64,000 nucleotides of DNA from Danxiaibacter sp048498555 (lineage in GTDB: Bacteria; Bacteroidota; Bacteroidia; Chitinophagales; Chitinophagaceae). The stretch is from the NCBI GenBank assembly GCA_048498555.1, contig JBEHXT010000010.1, forward strand, positions 124,001 through 188,000. The letters are read 5' to 3'. The notes below the pieces were generated by a model. That model made no database searches. It saw only the letters and a list, made by a program, of their open reading frames with translations, and was not told the DNA's origin. Shown piece after piece: positions 1 through 8,087 of the stretch (its first letter is position 1; each line of letters starts with the position of its first letter). The position numbers were made by a program, and so were the translations under genes.

Positions 1-1
1 A

Positions 2-130
2 ATTGTTTACGTAACAGAGGTTTGGAAATTGAGCAATGATGGCAAGTCTATTTCTGTTCAAGCCAATGCAAAATCAAACTCATTCGGCCCCGAGCGTTCC
101 TGGAAGACCGTATTCGACAGAACCCTTTAG
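2..130 (+). CDS. C-terminal fragment of a protein cut by the window edge
   Basis: The reading frame is open from base 2 to the TAG at 128-130, giving the last 42 residues of a protein that begins outside the window. The tail (SNDGKSISVQANAKSNSFG, ending in TVFDRTL) reads as alternating beta strands, like the ends of small secreted beta-barrel or lipocalin-like proteins of Bacteroidota. That resemblance is only an impression and no family is assigned. A longer ATG-started frame beginning at base 36 overlaps it, but its first part reads as a shadow of this one. Confidence 0.5.
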   Translation: MVYVTEVWKLSNDGKSISVQANAKSNSFGPERSWKTVFDRTL

Positions 131-146
131 TATTCATAGGCTTTTT

Positions 147-364
147 GGGGATGGCCCGATTGACATCACAATATTGAAATACACAACAGGAGTTCGTTCA
201 ATTTTTTTAGAGGATTGTAAAGGAAATAGTTGGTTTGTAGTTATAACGAAGGAATGTGTTTGCTTCACAACGAGGCGTTCCAATATTTCAAAACAGAAAA
301 CGGATTAAGTCACAACCAGGTCCGTACGCTTTTATGGGCAGGAAATTTCTCTTACCAAGTATAA
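147..364 (+). pseudogene. Frameshifted fragment of a two-component regulator propeller (reg_prop) protein
   Basis: Two adjacent frames together spell a propeller-repeat pattern. The frame through about base 236 reads VRSIFLEDCKGNSWF. The frame from 239 to the TAA at 362-364 continues SYNEGMCLLHNEAFQYF and then ENGLSHNQVRTLLW. The consensus of these repeats is roughly IRSIxEDxxGNxWFGT, a short loop, then ENGLxxNxVR, so one base appears to be lost near 237-239 where WFG would continue. Such repeats form the periplasmic sensor of hybrid histidine kinases. Only one to two repeats remain, with no kinase part, so this is a decayed remnant. The join point is approximate. Confidence 0.5.
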
Positions 365-447
365 TGTAAAGATATTATTTACAAGGTTTACACTATTTAT
401 TTACAATCCAGGTGCCTCGTCTCAACACTATCAAAGTATTTTTGTTG

Positions 448-460
448 CATCAACTTTAAA
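448..460 (+). repeat. CATCAACTTT word of the shared spacer family
   Basis: The spacer between the propeller remnant and the gene at 518 carries CATCAACTTTAAA. The same word recurs, with small changes, near 2467, 5218, 9851, 10801, 14632, 14699 and 18470, always between genes. No promoter or terminator was recognised in the rest of the stretch from 365 to 517. Confidence 0.4.
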
Positions 461-517
461 GGGTCCGAAAAATAAAAGAAATGCGTTGAACGGATTCGAT
501 TTACCAGGAGATCGATT

Positions 518-1102
518 ATGCTAATTAAACCTACAAAAAATATGAAAAAAGTTATTTATGCGCTGATCTTGCCGCTGGTTGTGGTAAGCGCACTAGTATT
601 TGCTAATCGCGAAATTAAAAATGAACCTTCTAATAATCCAACCCCAAAGCCACTCTCTGCTGCTGAAAGGGAAGCCGCTATGAAACAATGGGAGGCTACC
701 CCTGGCGGTATAGCGTTCAAAAAATGGGAAGCGTCTGCCGAAGGTAAAAAAGTGCTTACCGATGCTGCTAAGCTAAGGAACCATATAAGTGCTTTTACCG
801 ACATGGAGGCTGTTGTAACCTCTCTTTCTCTTCCGCCGGGCTCAAGACTAGGTTTCGGAGTGATGGCCAGGATTAATGGCGAGGATTACATTCTTAGCTT
901 TGGGACGGAAAACAAGAGTTTTTTCAACTTTAACAACGAGTTTCAGCAATTGCATAAGCTGAAAGTCAACGACAAAATAATTATAAGGAGCCATAATGTA
1001 TCGTACGCGCCCAAGTATTCATATCCAATAGTATCGGGCGATTATGTAGAACGAGATAGCAAAATAATTTATAAACGTGCTCCCAACAAAGGCGGTTGTT
1101 GA
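518..1102 (+). CDS. Secreted protein of unknown function
   Basis: 194 residues from this ATG. A second ATG at 542 opens a cleaner signal peptide (MKKVIYALILPLVVVSALVFA) and may be the true start, although a GGAG lies shortly before the first ATG. The mature part begins with a Pro/Asn-rich linker, followed by a helical charged stretch (residues about 47-90, rich in A, E, K and W with a repeated WEA pattern). It ends in a beta-rich domain of about 90 residues that could be a small OB- or SH3-like fold. The C-terminus is NKGGC. No family is recognised and no neighbour suggests a role. Confidence 0.55.
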   Translation: MLIKPTKNMKKVIYALILPLVVVSALVFANREIKNEPSNNPTPKPLSAAEREAAMKQWEATPGGIAFKKWEASAEGKKVLTDAAKLRNHISAFTDMEAVVTSLSLPPGSRLGFGVMARINGEDYILSFGTENKSFFNFNNEFQQLHKLKVNDKIIIRSHNVSYAPKYSYPIVSGDYVERDSKIIYKRAPNKGGC

Positions 1103-1390
1103 GTAAATTGTAAAATACGCATTGTAGATTTTAAAAGTAAAAAAATAACACCCAGATTAACAATAACTAAGAGCTGACAAAAGAGGAACAACGGCGTACT
1201 ACATTGGGTTTTATGCAACTTGGGCATTACATTGTACTATCAGCTATTTGCAAACCCCGGCTTTAGTTGTTGATAATAATTCGTCAAGCAGGAACAGCGG
1301 TGATGGGTAACCGGAATTTTAATTCCCAAGCCGTATAAAACCGTGTACGTTGGCAGCCCCCTATTGGCAGCCATCTAACAGTTTAAGTTT
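1103..1390. other. Gene-free spacer upstream of merTP
   Basis: No credible reading frame in either strand. It contains GAGCTGACAA (1171-1180), a weak match to the GGCTGAC word of the spacer family, and the sequence AACAACGG just after it. The only regulatory signal recognised is the promoter element at its end (1391-1398). No metal-responsive regulator gene sits here, although mercury genes are often next to one. Confidence 0.35.
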
Positions 1391-1398
1391 TATCTTTG
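1391..1398 (+). promoter_or_regulatory. Bacteroidota -7 promoter element (TATCTTTG) for merTP
   Basis: TATCTTTG matches TAnnTTTG exactly. Transcription would start about 4 bases after it, near 1402, leaving a leader of about 12 bases before the ATG at 1414. That argues against the in-frame TTG at 1396 as the start. A TTG at 1364-1366 is the nearest -33 candidate, at a slightly long spacing of 24. Confidence 0.55.
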
Positions 1399-1413
1399 CG
1401 TAACAACCGACAC

Positions 1414-2031
1414 ATGCCAACAACGAAAAAAAATAACACGAGCTTTATTGCCGGCTTTCTAACTGCGACTGCAGCATCGCTTTGCTGCATTACGCCGGTT
1501 TTAGCTTTTTTAGGCGGAGCAAGCGGGCTTGCTTCTTCCTTTTCATGGATTGAACCTTTCAGACCTTACTTAATCGGACTGACAGTTTTAGTATTTGCAT
1601 TTGCATGGTATCAAAAACTAAAACCACAAAAGCAAATTGACTGCAATTGTGAAACAGACAATAAAAAATCATTTCTTCAATCAAAATCATTTTTAGGCCT
1701 TGTTACAATCGTTGCAGGACTAATGATTGCTTTTCCTTACTATGCAAAAGCATTTTATCCAAAAACTGAGCAACAGAAAACAGTTATTAATAACAAAAGC
1801 GATATCAAGCAGGCTACATTTAAAATAAAAGGCATGACTTGCGATGGCTGTACAGATCACGTTAATAATGAAATCGCAAAAATCAGGGGTGTTATTAATT
1901 ACAAGACTTCTTTTGAAATGGCGAACAGCATTGTAACGTTTGACAATAGTAAAACTTCCGCTGATAGCATTGTTGCGGCCATTAACAGCACAGGTTACAA
2001 AGTTGTTTCTGAAACAGTAAATAAGAATTAA
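1414..2031 (+). CDS. merTP: Mercuric ion transport fusion protein MerTP
   Basis: Inner-membrane protein that would take Hg(II) from its periplasmic part and move it into the cytoplasm for detoxification. Residues about 8-40 hold the first membrane helix with the Cys pair of MerT (ASLCCITPVLAFLGG). Further helices follow at about 50-65 and 90-112, and a CNC pair lies in the loop between. From about residue 133 a heavy-metal-associated domain follows with the metal-binding GMTCDGC, corresponding to MerP. The fused MerT-MerP layout is known in Bacteroidota. ATG 1414 is preferred to the upstream TTG because of the promoter position. Its stop overlaps the next start (TAATG). No reductase MerA is in the window, so the resistance phenotype is uncertain. 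Confidence 0.85.
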   Translation: MPTTKKNNTSFIAGFLTATAASLCCITPVLAFLGGASGLASSFSWIEPFRPYLIGLTVLVFAFAWYQKLKPQKQIDCNCETDNKKSFLQSKSFLGLVTIVAGLMIAFPYYAKAFYPKTEQQKTVINNKSDIKQATFKIKGMTCDGCTDHVNNEIAKIRGVINYKTSFEMANSIVTFDNSKTSADSIVAAINSTGYKVVSETVNKN

Positions 2032-2246
2032 TGGACGAAAGAATCACGCTTCAATCTGTTATTACTTGTCCTGTTTGCGGACACAAGCAAGAAGAAACGA
2101 TGCCGACAGACGCTTGCCAATATTTCTATGAATGTAAAAACTGCAAGACAAGATTAAGACCAACAGAAGATGACTGTTGCGTTTTTTGCAGTTATGGTTC
2201 AGTAAAATGCCCGCCTGTGCAAATGGGAAACCCCTGTTGTTCATAG
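2031..2246 (+). CDS. GDCCVxC-type small Cys-rich protein
   Basis: 71 residues, with the start codon overlapping the merTP stop by one base, so the two are probably translationally coupled. The N-terminal half has two CxxC-type pairs (CPVCGHKQ and YECKNC), like a small zinc ribbon. The C-terminal half carries DDCCVFCSYGSVKCPP, a variant of the GDCCVxC signature found in small (seleno)proteins next to mercury and arsenic genes. All the key positions here are Cys codons, with no in-frame TGA. The role is unproven; a metal-binding or metal-passing partner of MerTP is a reasonable inference. Confidence 0.8.
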   Translation: MDERITLQSVITCPVCGHKQEETMPTDACQYFYECKNCKTRLRPTEDDCCVFCSYGSVKCPPVQMGNPCCS

Positions 2247-2715
2247 CAGCTAAGAGTATGCAGCTATTTCGTAATCATCTTTAATTACACTTCGCGACGG
2301 CGAAAAAATTCATAGGCAGTAGATAGTAGAAAGCTTAACTGATATAAAAGTGACTGGGTTATTGCAGACACTTAAAGACACACTTATTGACTAAAAGCCC
2401 AAGTGCCACAGCTAACAAAAGGTTGTGCAAAAACTGGCTGACAATACGCAAGTTATAGCAAACAGCATTCAACTTTATAGCTATTAGTACCTGGCATGAT
2501 TCACCCGTACACTATTGACGACTAAGGCAGTATTTGATCTTACATTCATAAAGACAAGCGGGATATTTAAAAGAACAGCTGTATTAAAACGAACATAGAC
2601 TGTAGCGAAACCGGACAATTAATATCCTCAAACAAATCGCAACCGGTTGATTATTAATGTGTAAAAAGCAGGCATTTTTTTCGCTAAAGTTCTGCCATAT
2701 CCCAACACCAAGAGC
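2247..2715. repeat. Spacer with shared AACA-GGCTGAC-TTCAAC words
   Basis: A 469-base gap without a convincing gene. It holds CAGCTAACA (2409-2417), AACAAAAGGTTG, then GGCTGAC (2436-2442), then ATTCAACTTTA (2467-2477). The order and rough spacing match spacers after 5097, 9762, 10698 and 14569. The 12-mer AACAAAAGGTTG is identical in the spacer at 14590. The last 130 bases before the permease gene show nothing recognisable. Confidence 0.5.
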
Positions 2716-5097
2716 ATGTTCAAAAATTATCTCCATCTCGCAATCCGTCAGCTGCGCAGAAACCGCGGTTATTCCTTTGTCAATATCTTCGGACTGGCCA
2801 CCGGCATGGCAATCGCCCTTGTCATCGGCATCTGGGCGAATGACGAGCTTTCCATTGATCAGGACATACCTGGCGGCGACCGCGTTGTGGAGATTATGCA
2901 AAACCAATGGCCAAAGGGTCAGTCCAGCGAAAAAACACCACCCGCTTATGTGGGTACCACTGTTTCCCCCGCCCTCAATCCCTGGTTGCAAAAAGAAAAT
3001 TATAAGGATGTCTTCGCCCAAACGGCGATGATCGAATGGCCCGGCCAACATTTGCTGGTGAACGGCGACAAAAGCATATCCCCTACCGGAACATCTGCAG
3101 AATATACGTTTCCGCTAATTTTCGGCTACCATTTCCTAAGCGGCACCGCCGAATCTATGCGTGATCCAAACACAGCACTTATTTCCAGGTCAACAGCTAT
3201 TGCGCTTTATGGCACCGAGAATGCTGTTGGCAAAACTTTTAAATACGAAAACCGGCGTCCCTTCACCGTTGGTGGTGTCTATGCTAATCAACCCGCTAAC
3301 AGCAGCTTACATGAAGTTGACTTCTTCATCTCAATGGCTAATGATGAAACAAGGTGGGTAAGAAATATCGACGATTTTGAAAACCATAGTTGCCGCATGT
3401 TTGCCCGTCTCGCTGATAATGTTACCGCAGAACAGGCTACGGCACGCATAAAAAATATTTGCAGTCCATTTGTGAAGTTCGCATACGAGACCTACAAGGT
3501 GCTTCCGTACCAAAGCCTGTACCTGCATTACGATGAGTCCAACGCCGTAGGCGATGGCCGTATCGCTTATGTCAGAATGCTTGGGATGATCGGCATCTTT
3601 ATCCTTTTGCTGGCTTGTATCAATTTTATGAACCTGGCCACGGCCCGCAGCGAAAAACGTGCAAAGGAAGTAGGTATTCGCAAGACCGTTGGCTCATTGC
3701 GTGTACATCTCATCGCCCAGTTCCTGGGAGAATCAGTTCTTCTCGCATTTTTGTCTTTTGTTATCGCTGTTGCACTAGCCGCTCTTACCCTGCCCTGGTT
3801 CAATCAGCTTGCGGGCAAGACGATGACATTCCCATGGACAAACACGTTTTTCTGGAGCCTTGCATTACTTTGTACCCTGTTCACTGGCCTGCTGGCGGGC
3901 AGCTACCCTGCATTCTATCTTTCCAGCTTCCGGCCGGTGAAAGTGCTGAAAGGCCTATTCAAAGCCGGTCAAGGCGCCAGTACACCGCGCAAAGTGCTCG
4001 TGGTTACCCAATTCTCCATCTCACTTGCGCTTGTCATCGGCACCATCGTCGTATTCCGCCAGGTGCAGTACGCCAAAGATCAACCGTTGGGTTATGAACA
4101 GCGCGGACTGATTACCGTTCCCACTAATACGCAAGAATTAGATAGTCATTATGAAGCCCTTCGCCAGGGTTTACTCCGCACAGGTATGGTTGCAGGTATT
4201 GCCAACTCATCTACGGACCTCAATTCATTTGGCATGAATAATTTGCTCAAATGGGAAGGAATGAGTGAGGAAGCAAAAACGATCTCATTCCGCGACATTT
4301 TCGTTAATGCCGATTTTGGTCAAACTATTGGCTGGAGCATCGTCAAGGGACGCGACTTTTCCCGCGATCACCTAACCGATAGTTCGGCCGCCATCCTTAA
4401 CGAAACGGGTGCCCGAATCTTCGGATTTAAGGACCCCATTGGCAAGACCATCCAACATTGGGGGAAGGCTTACACCGTTATCGGGGTCGCGAAGAACATC
4501 ATCAGTAATAATCCCTATTACCCTGTGCAACCCGCGATCTTCCTGGGCGACGGTGGCCATTCAGTTTTTACGATCCGCATTAAAAAAGGTGTACAGGTGC
4601 GCACGGCTCTTGCCGCGATAGAACCGGTCTTCAAACAATTCAATCCCGCCAGTCCTTTTATCTACTCCTTTCTTGATGAAGAGTACCAGAAGAAGTTTAA
4701 TACAGAGTCGCGGATTGGTAACCTCGCAACAGTATTCTCTCTGCTGGCTATCCTTATTTCCTGCCTGGGCCTTTTCGGTCTTGCTTCTTTCGTCGCTGAA
4801 CAGCGAACAAAGGAGGTCGGCATCCGTAAAGTGCTTGGCGCTGACGTTATGGGCCTCTGGGCGCTGCTATCTGCCGACTTTATAAAGCTGGTTGCTTTAT
4901 CCATCCTGATCTCGATGCCTATTGCATATTATTGCATGGATCAATGGTTGCAGAACTATGTGCTTCATACCTCCATATCTGCATGGATACTTGTGGCCGC
5001 CGGCGTGGGTTTGCTGCTCATCACGTTGGTGACGGTAAGTTACCAGGCAGTGCGGGCGGCGTTGATGAATCCAGTCAAAAGTCTCCGCACCGAATAA
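2716..5097 (+). CDS. FtsX-like / MacB-type ABC transporter permease
   Basis: 793-residue inner-membrane permease of the duplicated Bacteroidota type. The N-terminus (FKNYLHLAIRQLRRNRGYS) leads into helix 1 (about 19-42), followed by a MacB-like periplasmic domain (about 50-275) and three helices (about 285-405) with the cytoplasmic EVGIRKTVGS loop. A second half follows: helix at about 432, second periplasmic domain (about 455-660), then three more helices with the matching EVGIRKVLGA loop. These loops couple to an ABC ATPase, which is not encoded nearby and must come from elsewhere. Such proteins usually act in lipoprotein, lipid or peptide export, and the substrate cannot be read from the sequence. 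Length and both repeats are intact. Confidence 0.88.
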   Translation: MFKNYLHLAIRQLRRNRGYSFVNIFGLATGMAIALVIGIWANDELSIDQDIPGGDRVVEIMQNQWPKGQSSEKTPPAYVGTTVSPALNPWLQKENYKDVFAQTAMIEWPGQHLLVNGDKSISPTGTSAEYTFPLIFGYHFLSGTAESMRDPNTALISRSTAIALYGTENAVGKTFKYENRRPFTVGGVYANQPANSSLHEVDFFISMANDETRWVRNIDDFENHSCRMFARLADNVTAEQATARIKNICSPFVKFAYETYKVLPYQSLYLHYDESNAVGDGRIAYVRMLGMIGIFILLLACINFMNLATARSEKRAKEVGIRKTVGSLRVHLIAQFLGESVLLAFLSFVIAVALAALTLPWFNQLAGKTMTFPWTNTFFWSLALLCTLFTGLLAGSYPAFYLSSFRPVKVLKGLFKAGQGASTPRKVLVVTQFSISLALVIGTIVVFRQVQYAKDQPLGYEQRGLITVPTNTQELDSHYEALRQGLLRTGMVAGIANSSTDLNSFGMNNLLKWEGMSEEAKTISFRDIFVNADFGQTIGWSIVKGRDFSRDHLTDSSAAILNETGARIFGFKDPIGKTIQHWGKAYTVIGVAKNIISNNPYYPVQPAIFLGDGGHSVFTIRIKKGVQVRTALAAIEPVFKQFNPASPFIYSFLDEEYQKKFNTESRIGNLATVFSLLAILISCLGLFGLASFVAEQRTKEVGIRKVLGADVMGLWALLSADFIKLVALSILISMPIAYYCMDQWLQNYVLHTSISAWILVAAGVGLLLITLVTVSYQAVRAALMNPVKSLRTE

Positions 5098-5344
5098 TGT
5101 TGACTTTTCACAACAAAAGTATTTGCAATACCAAGGCTTGACGGAATACAATCAGGAACAGATTTTTAATCCGCTCGGGTTAACTGCTGACAGAAAACTT
5201 TTGGTGATAAAATGTATCTTCAACTTTTAAGACAAAACTCTACTTCGGTATTGGCTGACTGAACGCAGAATTCTGTACCATCGCAAATCCTGAAAGTTGG
5301 GCTTAATTAAATTAAAGCGCTTCTTAGTAAGAAAAAATACGGTA
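5098..5344. repeat. Spacer with cassette-family words
   Basis: Contains AACAAAAG (5112-5119), GGCTTGACGG with following AATAC (to 5149), a second CTGCTGACAG (about 5184-5193) and CTTCAACTTTT (5218-5228). The first half aligns with the spacer after 2247 apart from small gaps. No terminator or TAnnTTTG element is visible. Confidence 0.45.
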
Positions 5345-5707
5345 ATGAATTTTGAACAACTAATTCCGAATGTTTATTATGCGAACATTAGCAATGGTTT
5401 GAAAATGTTTGCCGATTGTTTAGGTTTTGGTATTGGGCATAATGAAATAAACTCAGACCAACCTTTTTGCGTACTGAACAAAGATGGATTAAGTATTTAT
5501 CTTTTTGAACATGTAAAGCTTGCTAAGGAACATAATCCTGAGTTTAGGTTTGTCACTAAAAATATTGAAGAGGTTTATAAAAAGGTTTCTGCATCTTACC
5601 CGGAATTTCTTCATCCAAATCTTAAAGAAGTTACGCTACGCCCATGGGGTGCTAAAGAATTCGCATTAAGGGATGAACAGGTGTGTATTATAATTCAACA
5701 GTGGTGA
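5345..5707 (+). CDS. VOC-superfamily (glyoxalase / bleomycin-resistance-like) protein
   Basis: 120 residues from ATG 5345; an upstream TTG at 5297 is in frame but unlikely. It has the single-module length of vicinal-oxygen-chelate proteins. The pattern is the usual one: N-terminal strand (IPNVYYANISNGLKMFADCLGF), a middle strand (LSIYLFEHVKL), a second half with FRFVTKNIEEVYKKV, and a terminal LRPWGAKEFALRDE resembling the final metal-ligand strand. Such proteins bind small hydrophobic compounds or catalyse simple metal-dependent reactions. The substrate is unknown. It is similar in layout to the VOC protein at 36709. Confidence 0.7.
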   Translation: MNFEQLIPNVYYANISNGLKMFADCLGFGIGHNEINSDQPFCVLNKDGLSIYLFEHVKLAKEHNPEFRFVTKNIEEVYKKVSASYPEFLHPNLKEVTLRPWGAKEFALRDEQVCIIIQQW

Positions 5708-5971
5708 AATCATGTTGTACTTTTATAACTTTGCTTAGACCATGACAAGGGAATGTTTGTTCGTAAGAACCAAATCATTTGCAAACAAGCAGCAGGATAG
5801 AATAACTACCCGTTAACATGCGTTTTGCTTCATGGCGGCTGACGTATAAAACTCACCATTTGAAACTCTAATTAAATTTTGTACTAAACCTGGGCTGACG
5901 GAATTCTATTACCGCCTCGACCGTAAAACCCTTAACGTAGTACACGACACAAAAGAACAATTCTCTTATTT
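5708..5971. repeat. Spacer with GGCTGAC words
   Basis: Carries GTTAACATG followed by GGCGGCTGACG (5835-5843 region), then TTAAATTTTGTACTAAAC (about 5873-5890), a variant of the TTCAACTTTTGTAC word, and a second GGGCTGACGGAAT (from about 5893). This repeats the word order of the other spacers. Confidence 0.4.
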
Positions 5972-7756
5972 ATGGTTTTTAGGCTGTTTTTCATATTGAT
6001 ATTAGAAATTTCGCTAGGGTTATGTTGTTATGGCCAATCTGATGAGACAACGCCCGGACATTCCATCGGCCATGTATCGGTAAAAGACGATTTGATCGTG
6101 ATAGAGTTGGACAGCGTAGCGCTCGGGCAACCGAACCTGTTTGATCTCGTCGGCCGCACAGTGCGATTTAGTCCAATCGGTTCACGCTATCGTGTGACGA
6201 ATGAGGTGTTACGTTGGGATACCACCTACGGTACGGAACTCACCGGAGCTGACGTCAGGCTTCAGCGGTTCACGTTTCCTTTTTCAGGGCAACGGCGGAG
6301 TTCGTTTTCCGTGGGGACGGCGGGATCCATTCGATTCGGTCCGCCACCGGGCGTGGGTGATGTTGATGCATATGGCCGCCCTGACGGCGGGATCGCTGCC
6401 GCCATTGGACGATTTGACCGTCTCGCTGACGTAGCCCCCAGGCTGGGAGAACATGCACCAGCCATCTGCGTGTTTCTGAAGCCGAGGATGTCCGGCCCCC
6501 GCTATGTGCGGGAGTTGGCAGATCGCGTCGTCATCACATGGGATCTCACCGAACCATTCGGAGGCTATTTGGATTTCTCCTGGTTCCCCACGTCCAATCT
6601 GTTTCAGGCTGTCCTGCACCGCGATGGCTCAATCGAGATGTCGTACAAGACCATGGCGGTGAAAGATGGCATCGTTGGGATTTATCCAAATCTATCGGCG
6701 GGTGAGCATGTTCAATCCATCGACTTGTCCAGTCTACCCCCGAAGAGTGGCCCGTTCGCTGCGTTGTGTGAGTCGTTTCATTACCTGCAGCCACCCCAGC
6801 CACAGGATCTTTCCTGCACGGTTATTAAGGCACTGGGCGACAAGTTCGATTTTCTTGCCTACTATTCGGATTTCCGCATAGACAACCAGGAGGCCAGCAG
6901 CCCGAGCGATGGGCCAATCGGAGGCAACATCACCGGAATCGGCGATAGCAAACATACTCAAACGAAATCCATCCTCGAGAGCCGCTGTACAGGCGGGCGA
7001 TTTCAGCTCGGCCTATATCAGCCAATCTATGTCGGCGCGAACGAAATGCAAGCGTTCCCGCCCGACAATGCGCCAGGTGGAAACCCACAAAATATAGCAT
7101 TCTATACAAGCTCACTCGCGCAGGCAACACCCGACGGAAAGCCCCGTCCGTACAATTACGCCATCGGGCATCTCGGCCACGAGGTCGGACACCGCTGGTC
7201 TGCGTATGTTACTGCCCGCGTGAATGGCCAAACGATCCCGCTCGGAATGTGGCCCCATTGGGATCCAGGATTGGAGACGCGCGTGGCATATGCGTACTCG
7301 CTGCCTCTCGAGGCTTCCACTGAAGGCGGAAGTGCGTGGCAAGACAATCCCGACGGCACTTTCACCCAATTGCGTGCAGGCTTTTTCGTACCCGCTTCGG
7401 GTTACTCCTATCTCGAACTCTACCTGATGGGATTGATCACCGCAGCAGAAGTGCCCGACTTCTACTTGCTGAGGCAGCTTGAGCGGATAGGCTCCGATGC
7501 AAACGGACGCCCGACCTTCAAGGCGCAACGAATGAAGATTACGATTCAAGACGTTATCGCTGCGGAAGGTCCGCGTTTGCCCGACGTGAATCATTCCCAG
7601 CGACATTTCAATACCGGGATCGTATTGATTGTGGAGCACGGACAAACCCCTACTGCGGAACTGATTAACCGGGCCAACGGCATTAGGCAGCAGTGGATCG
7701 ATTACTGGGCCATCACTACGGGACGTCGTTCGTCTATGACGGTCAATCCACACTGA
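5972..7756 (+). CDS. Secreted zinc-metallopeptidase-like protein, GC-rich
   Basis: 594 residues with a signal peptide (about 1-22, ending CCYGQ). The first part (about 40-290) is beta-rich and shows no family I recognise. A later domain contains HLGHEVGHRW; the HEVGH at residues 403-407 fits the HExxH zinc motif, and ELYLMGL near residue 482 resembles a segment seen downstream of HExxH in large secreted proteins of Acidobacteria and relatives (recalled, not checked). A third zinc ligand cannot be fixed. Base composition is far richer in G and C than the neighbours: 39 of 60 bases in 6301-6360, against 21 of 60 in 8101-8160. This suggests recent transfer. A peptidase role is likely but unproven. 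Confidence 0.6.
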   Translation: MVFRLFFILILEISLGLCCYGQSDETTPGHSIGHVSVKDDLIVIELDSVALGQPNLFDLVGRTVRFSPIGSRYRVTNEVLRWDTTYGTELTGADVRLQRFTFPFSGQRRSSFSVGTAGSIRFGPPPGVGDVDAYGRPDGGIAAAIGRFDRLADVAPRLGEHAPAICVFLKPRMSGPRYVRELADRVVITWDLTEPFGGYLDFSWFPTSNLFQAVLHRDGSIEMSYKTMAVKDGIVGIYPNLSAGEHVQSIDLSSLPPKSGPFAALCESFHYLQPPQPQDLSCTVIKALGDKFDFLAYYSDFRIDNQEASSPSDGPIGGNITGIGDSKHTQTKSILESRCTGGRFQLGLYQPIYVGANEMQAFPPDNAPGGNPQNIAFYTSSLAQATPDGKPRPYNYAIGHLGHEVGHRWSAYVTARVNGQTIPLGMWPHWDPGLETRVAYAYSLPLEASTEGGSAWQDNPDGTFTQLRAGFFVPASGYSYLELYLMGLITAAEVPDFYLLRQLERIGSDANGRPTFKAQRMKITIQDVIAAEGPRLPDVNHSQRHFNTGIVLIVEHGQTPTAELINRANGIRQQWIDYWAITTGRRSSMTVNPH

Positions 7757-8087
7757 CGAGGCAGGCGGCGCAATCGGCGTTGCTATGATAATTCCATAGC
7801 CGGCAACATATAATCGTCACATAATACCATTTTTCGAATAACGCACTAAAACCGCTAACATCACATTGGCGATATGGTGGGGCGACAAAATACATTCTGA
7901 ACTTTTTGTTCGCTAAGCAGCTCTGCTTCCGGCAGAGAATAACGGAGAGCAATAGAATAAACACTGAACTTTTGTATTTTTAATCGACAGTAGCGCCCGC
8001 CACACGGAGCACAGAATACCACACATCGCTAATACTTTAACGTTAGTGGCAACAGGGCTTCACTCCTACTAACTTTAAGTAGACAAT
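7757..8087. repeat. Spacer with nested attC-like palindrome
   Basis: The outer arms are ACCGCTAAC (7851-7859) and CGTTAGTGG (8041-8049). The inner arms are GCGATATGGTGG (7869-7880) and CCACACATCGC (8019-8029). Both pairs are imperfectly complementary. Between them lie two copies of a TGAACTTTTTG / TGAACTTTTGT word (near 7896 and 7966). No gene is seen in either strand. Confidence 0.5.

Noticed and set aside
36..308. 90-codon + strand frame starting with two Met codons
   Set aside because: Its first third lies over the gene end that stops at 130, and its rest is one half of the frameshifted propeller remnant. It is not a gene of its own.
2584..3051. 155-codon minus-strand frame over the start of the permease gene
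   Set aside because: It is antisense to the first third of a clear FtsX-like protein and has no protein-like pattern.
2716..5097. FtsX-like permease as part of a local ABC system
   Set aside because: No ATP-binding or membrane-fusion gene lies within several kilobases on either side, so no complete system is claimed.
5890..5971. Open stretch reading TEFYYRLDRKTLNVVHD before the metallopeptidase gene
   Set aside because: It looks protein-like but starts within a repeated GGGCTGACGGAAT word and has no start codon. It is more likely chance or a very small remnant.
7112..7753. 213-codon minus-strand frame over the metallopeptidase-like gene
   Set aside because: It is caused by the high GC content of that gene, which leaves few stops on the other strand. 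The residues show no family pattern.
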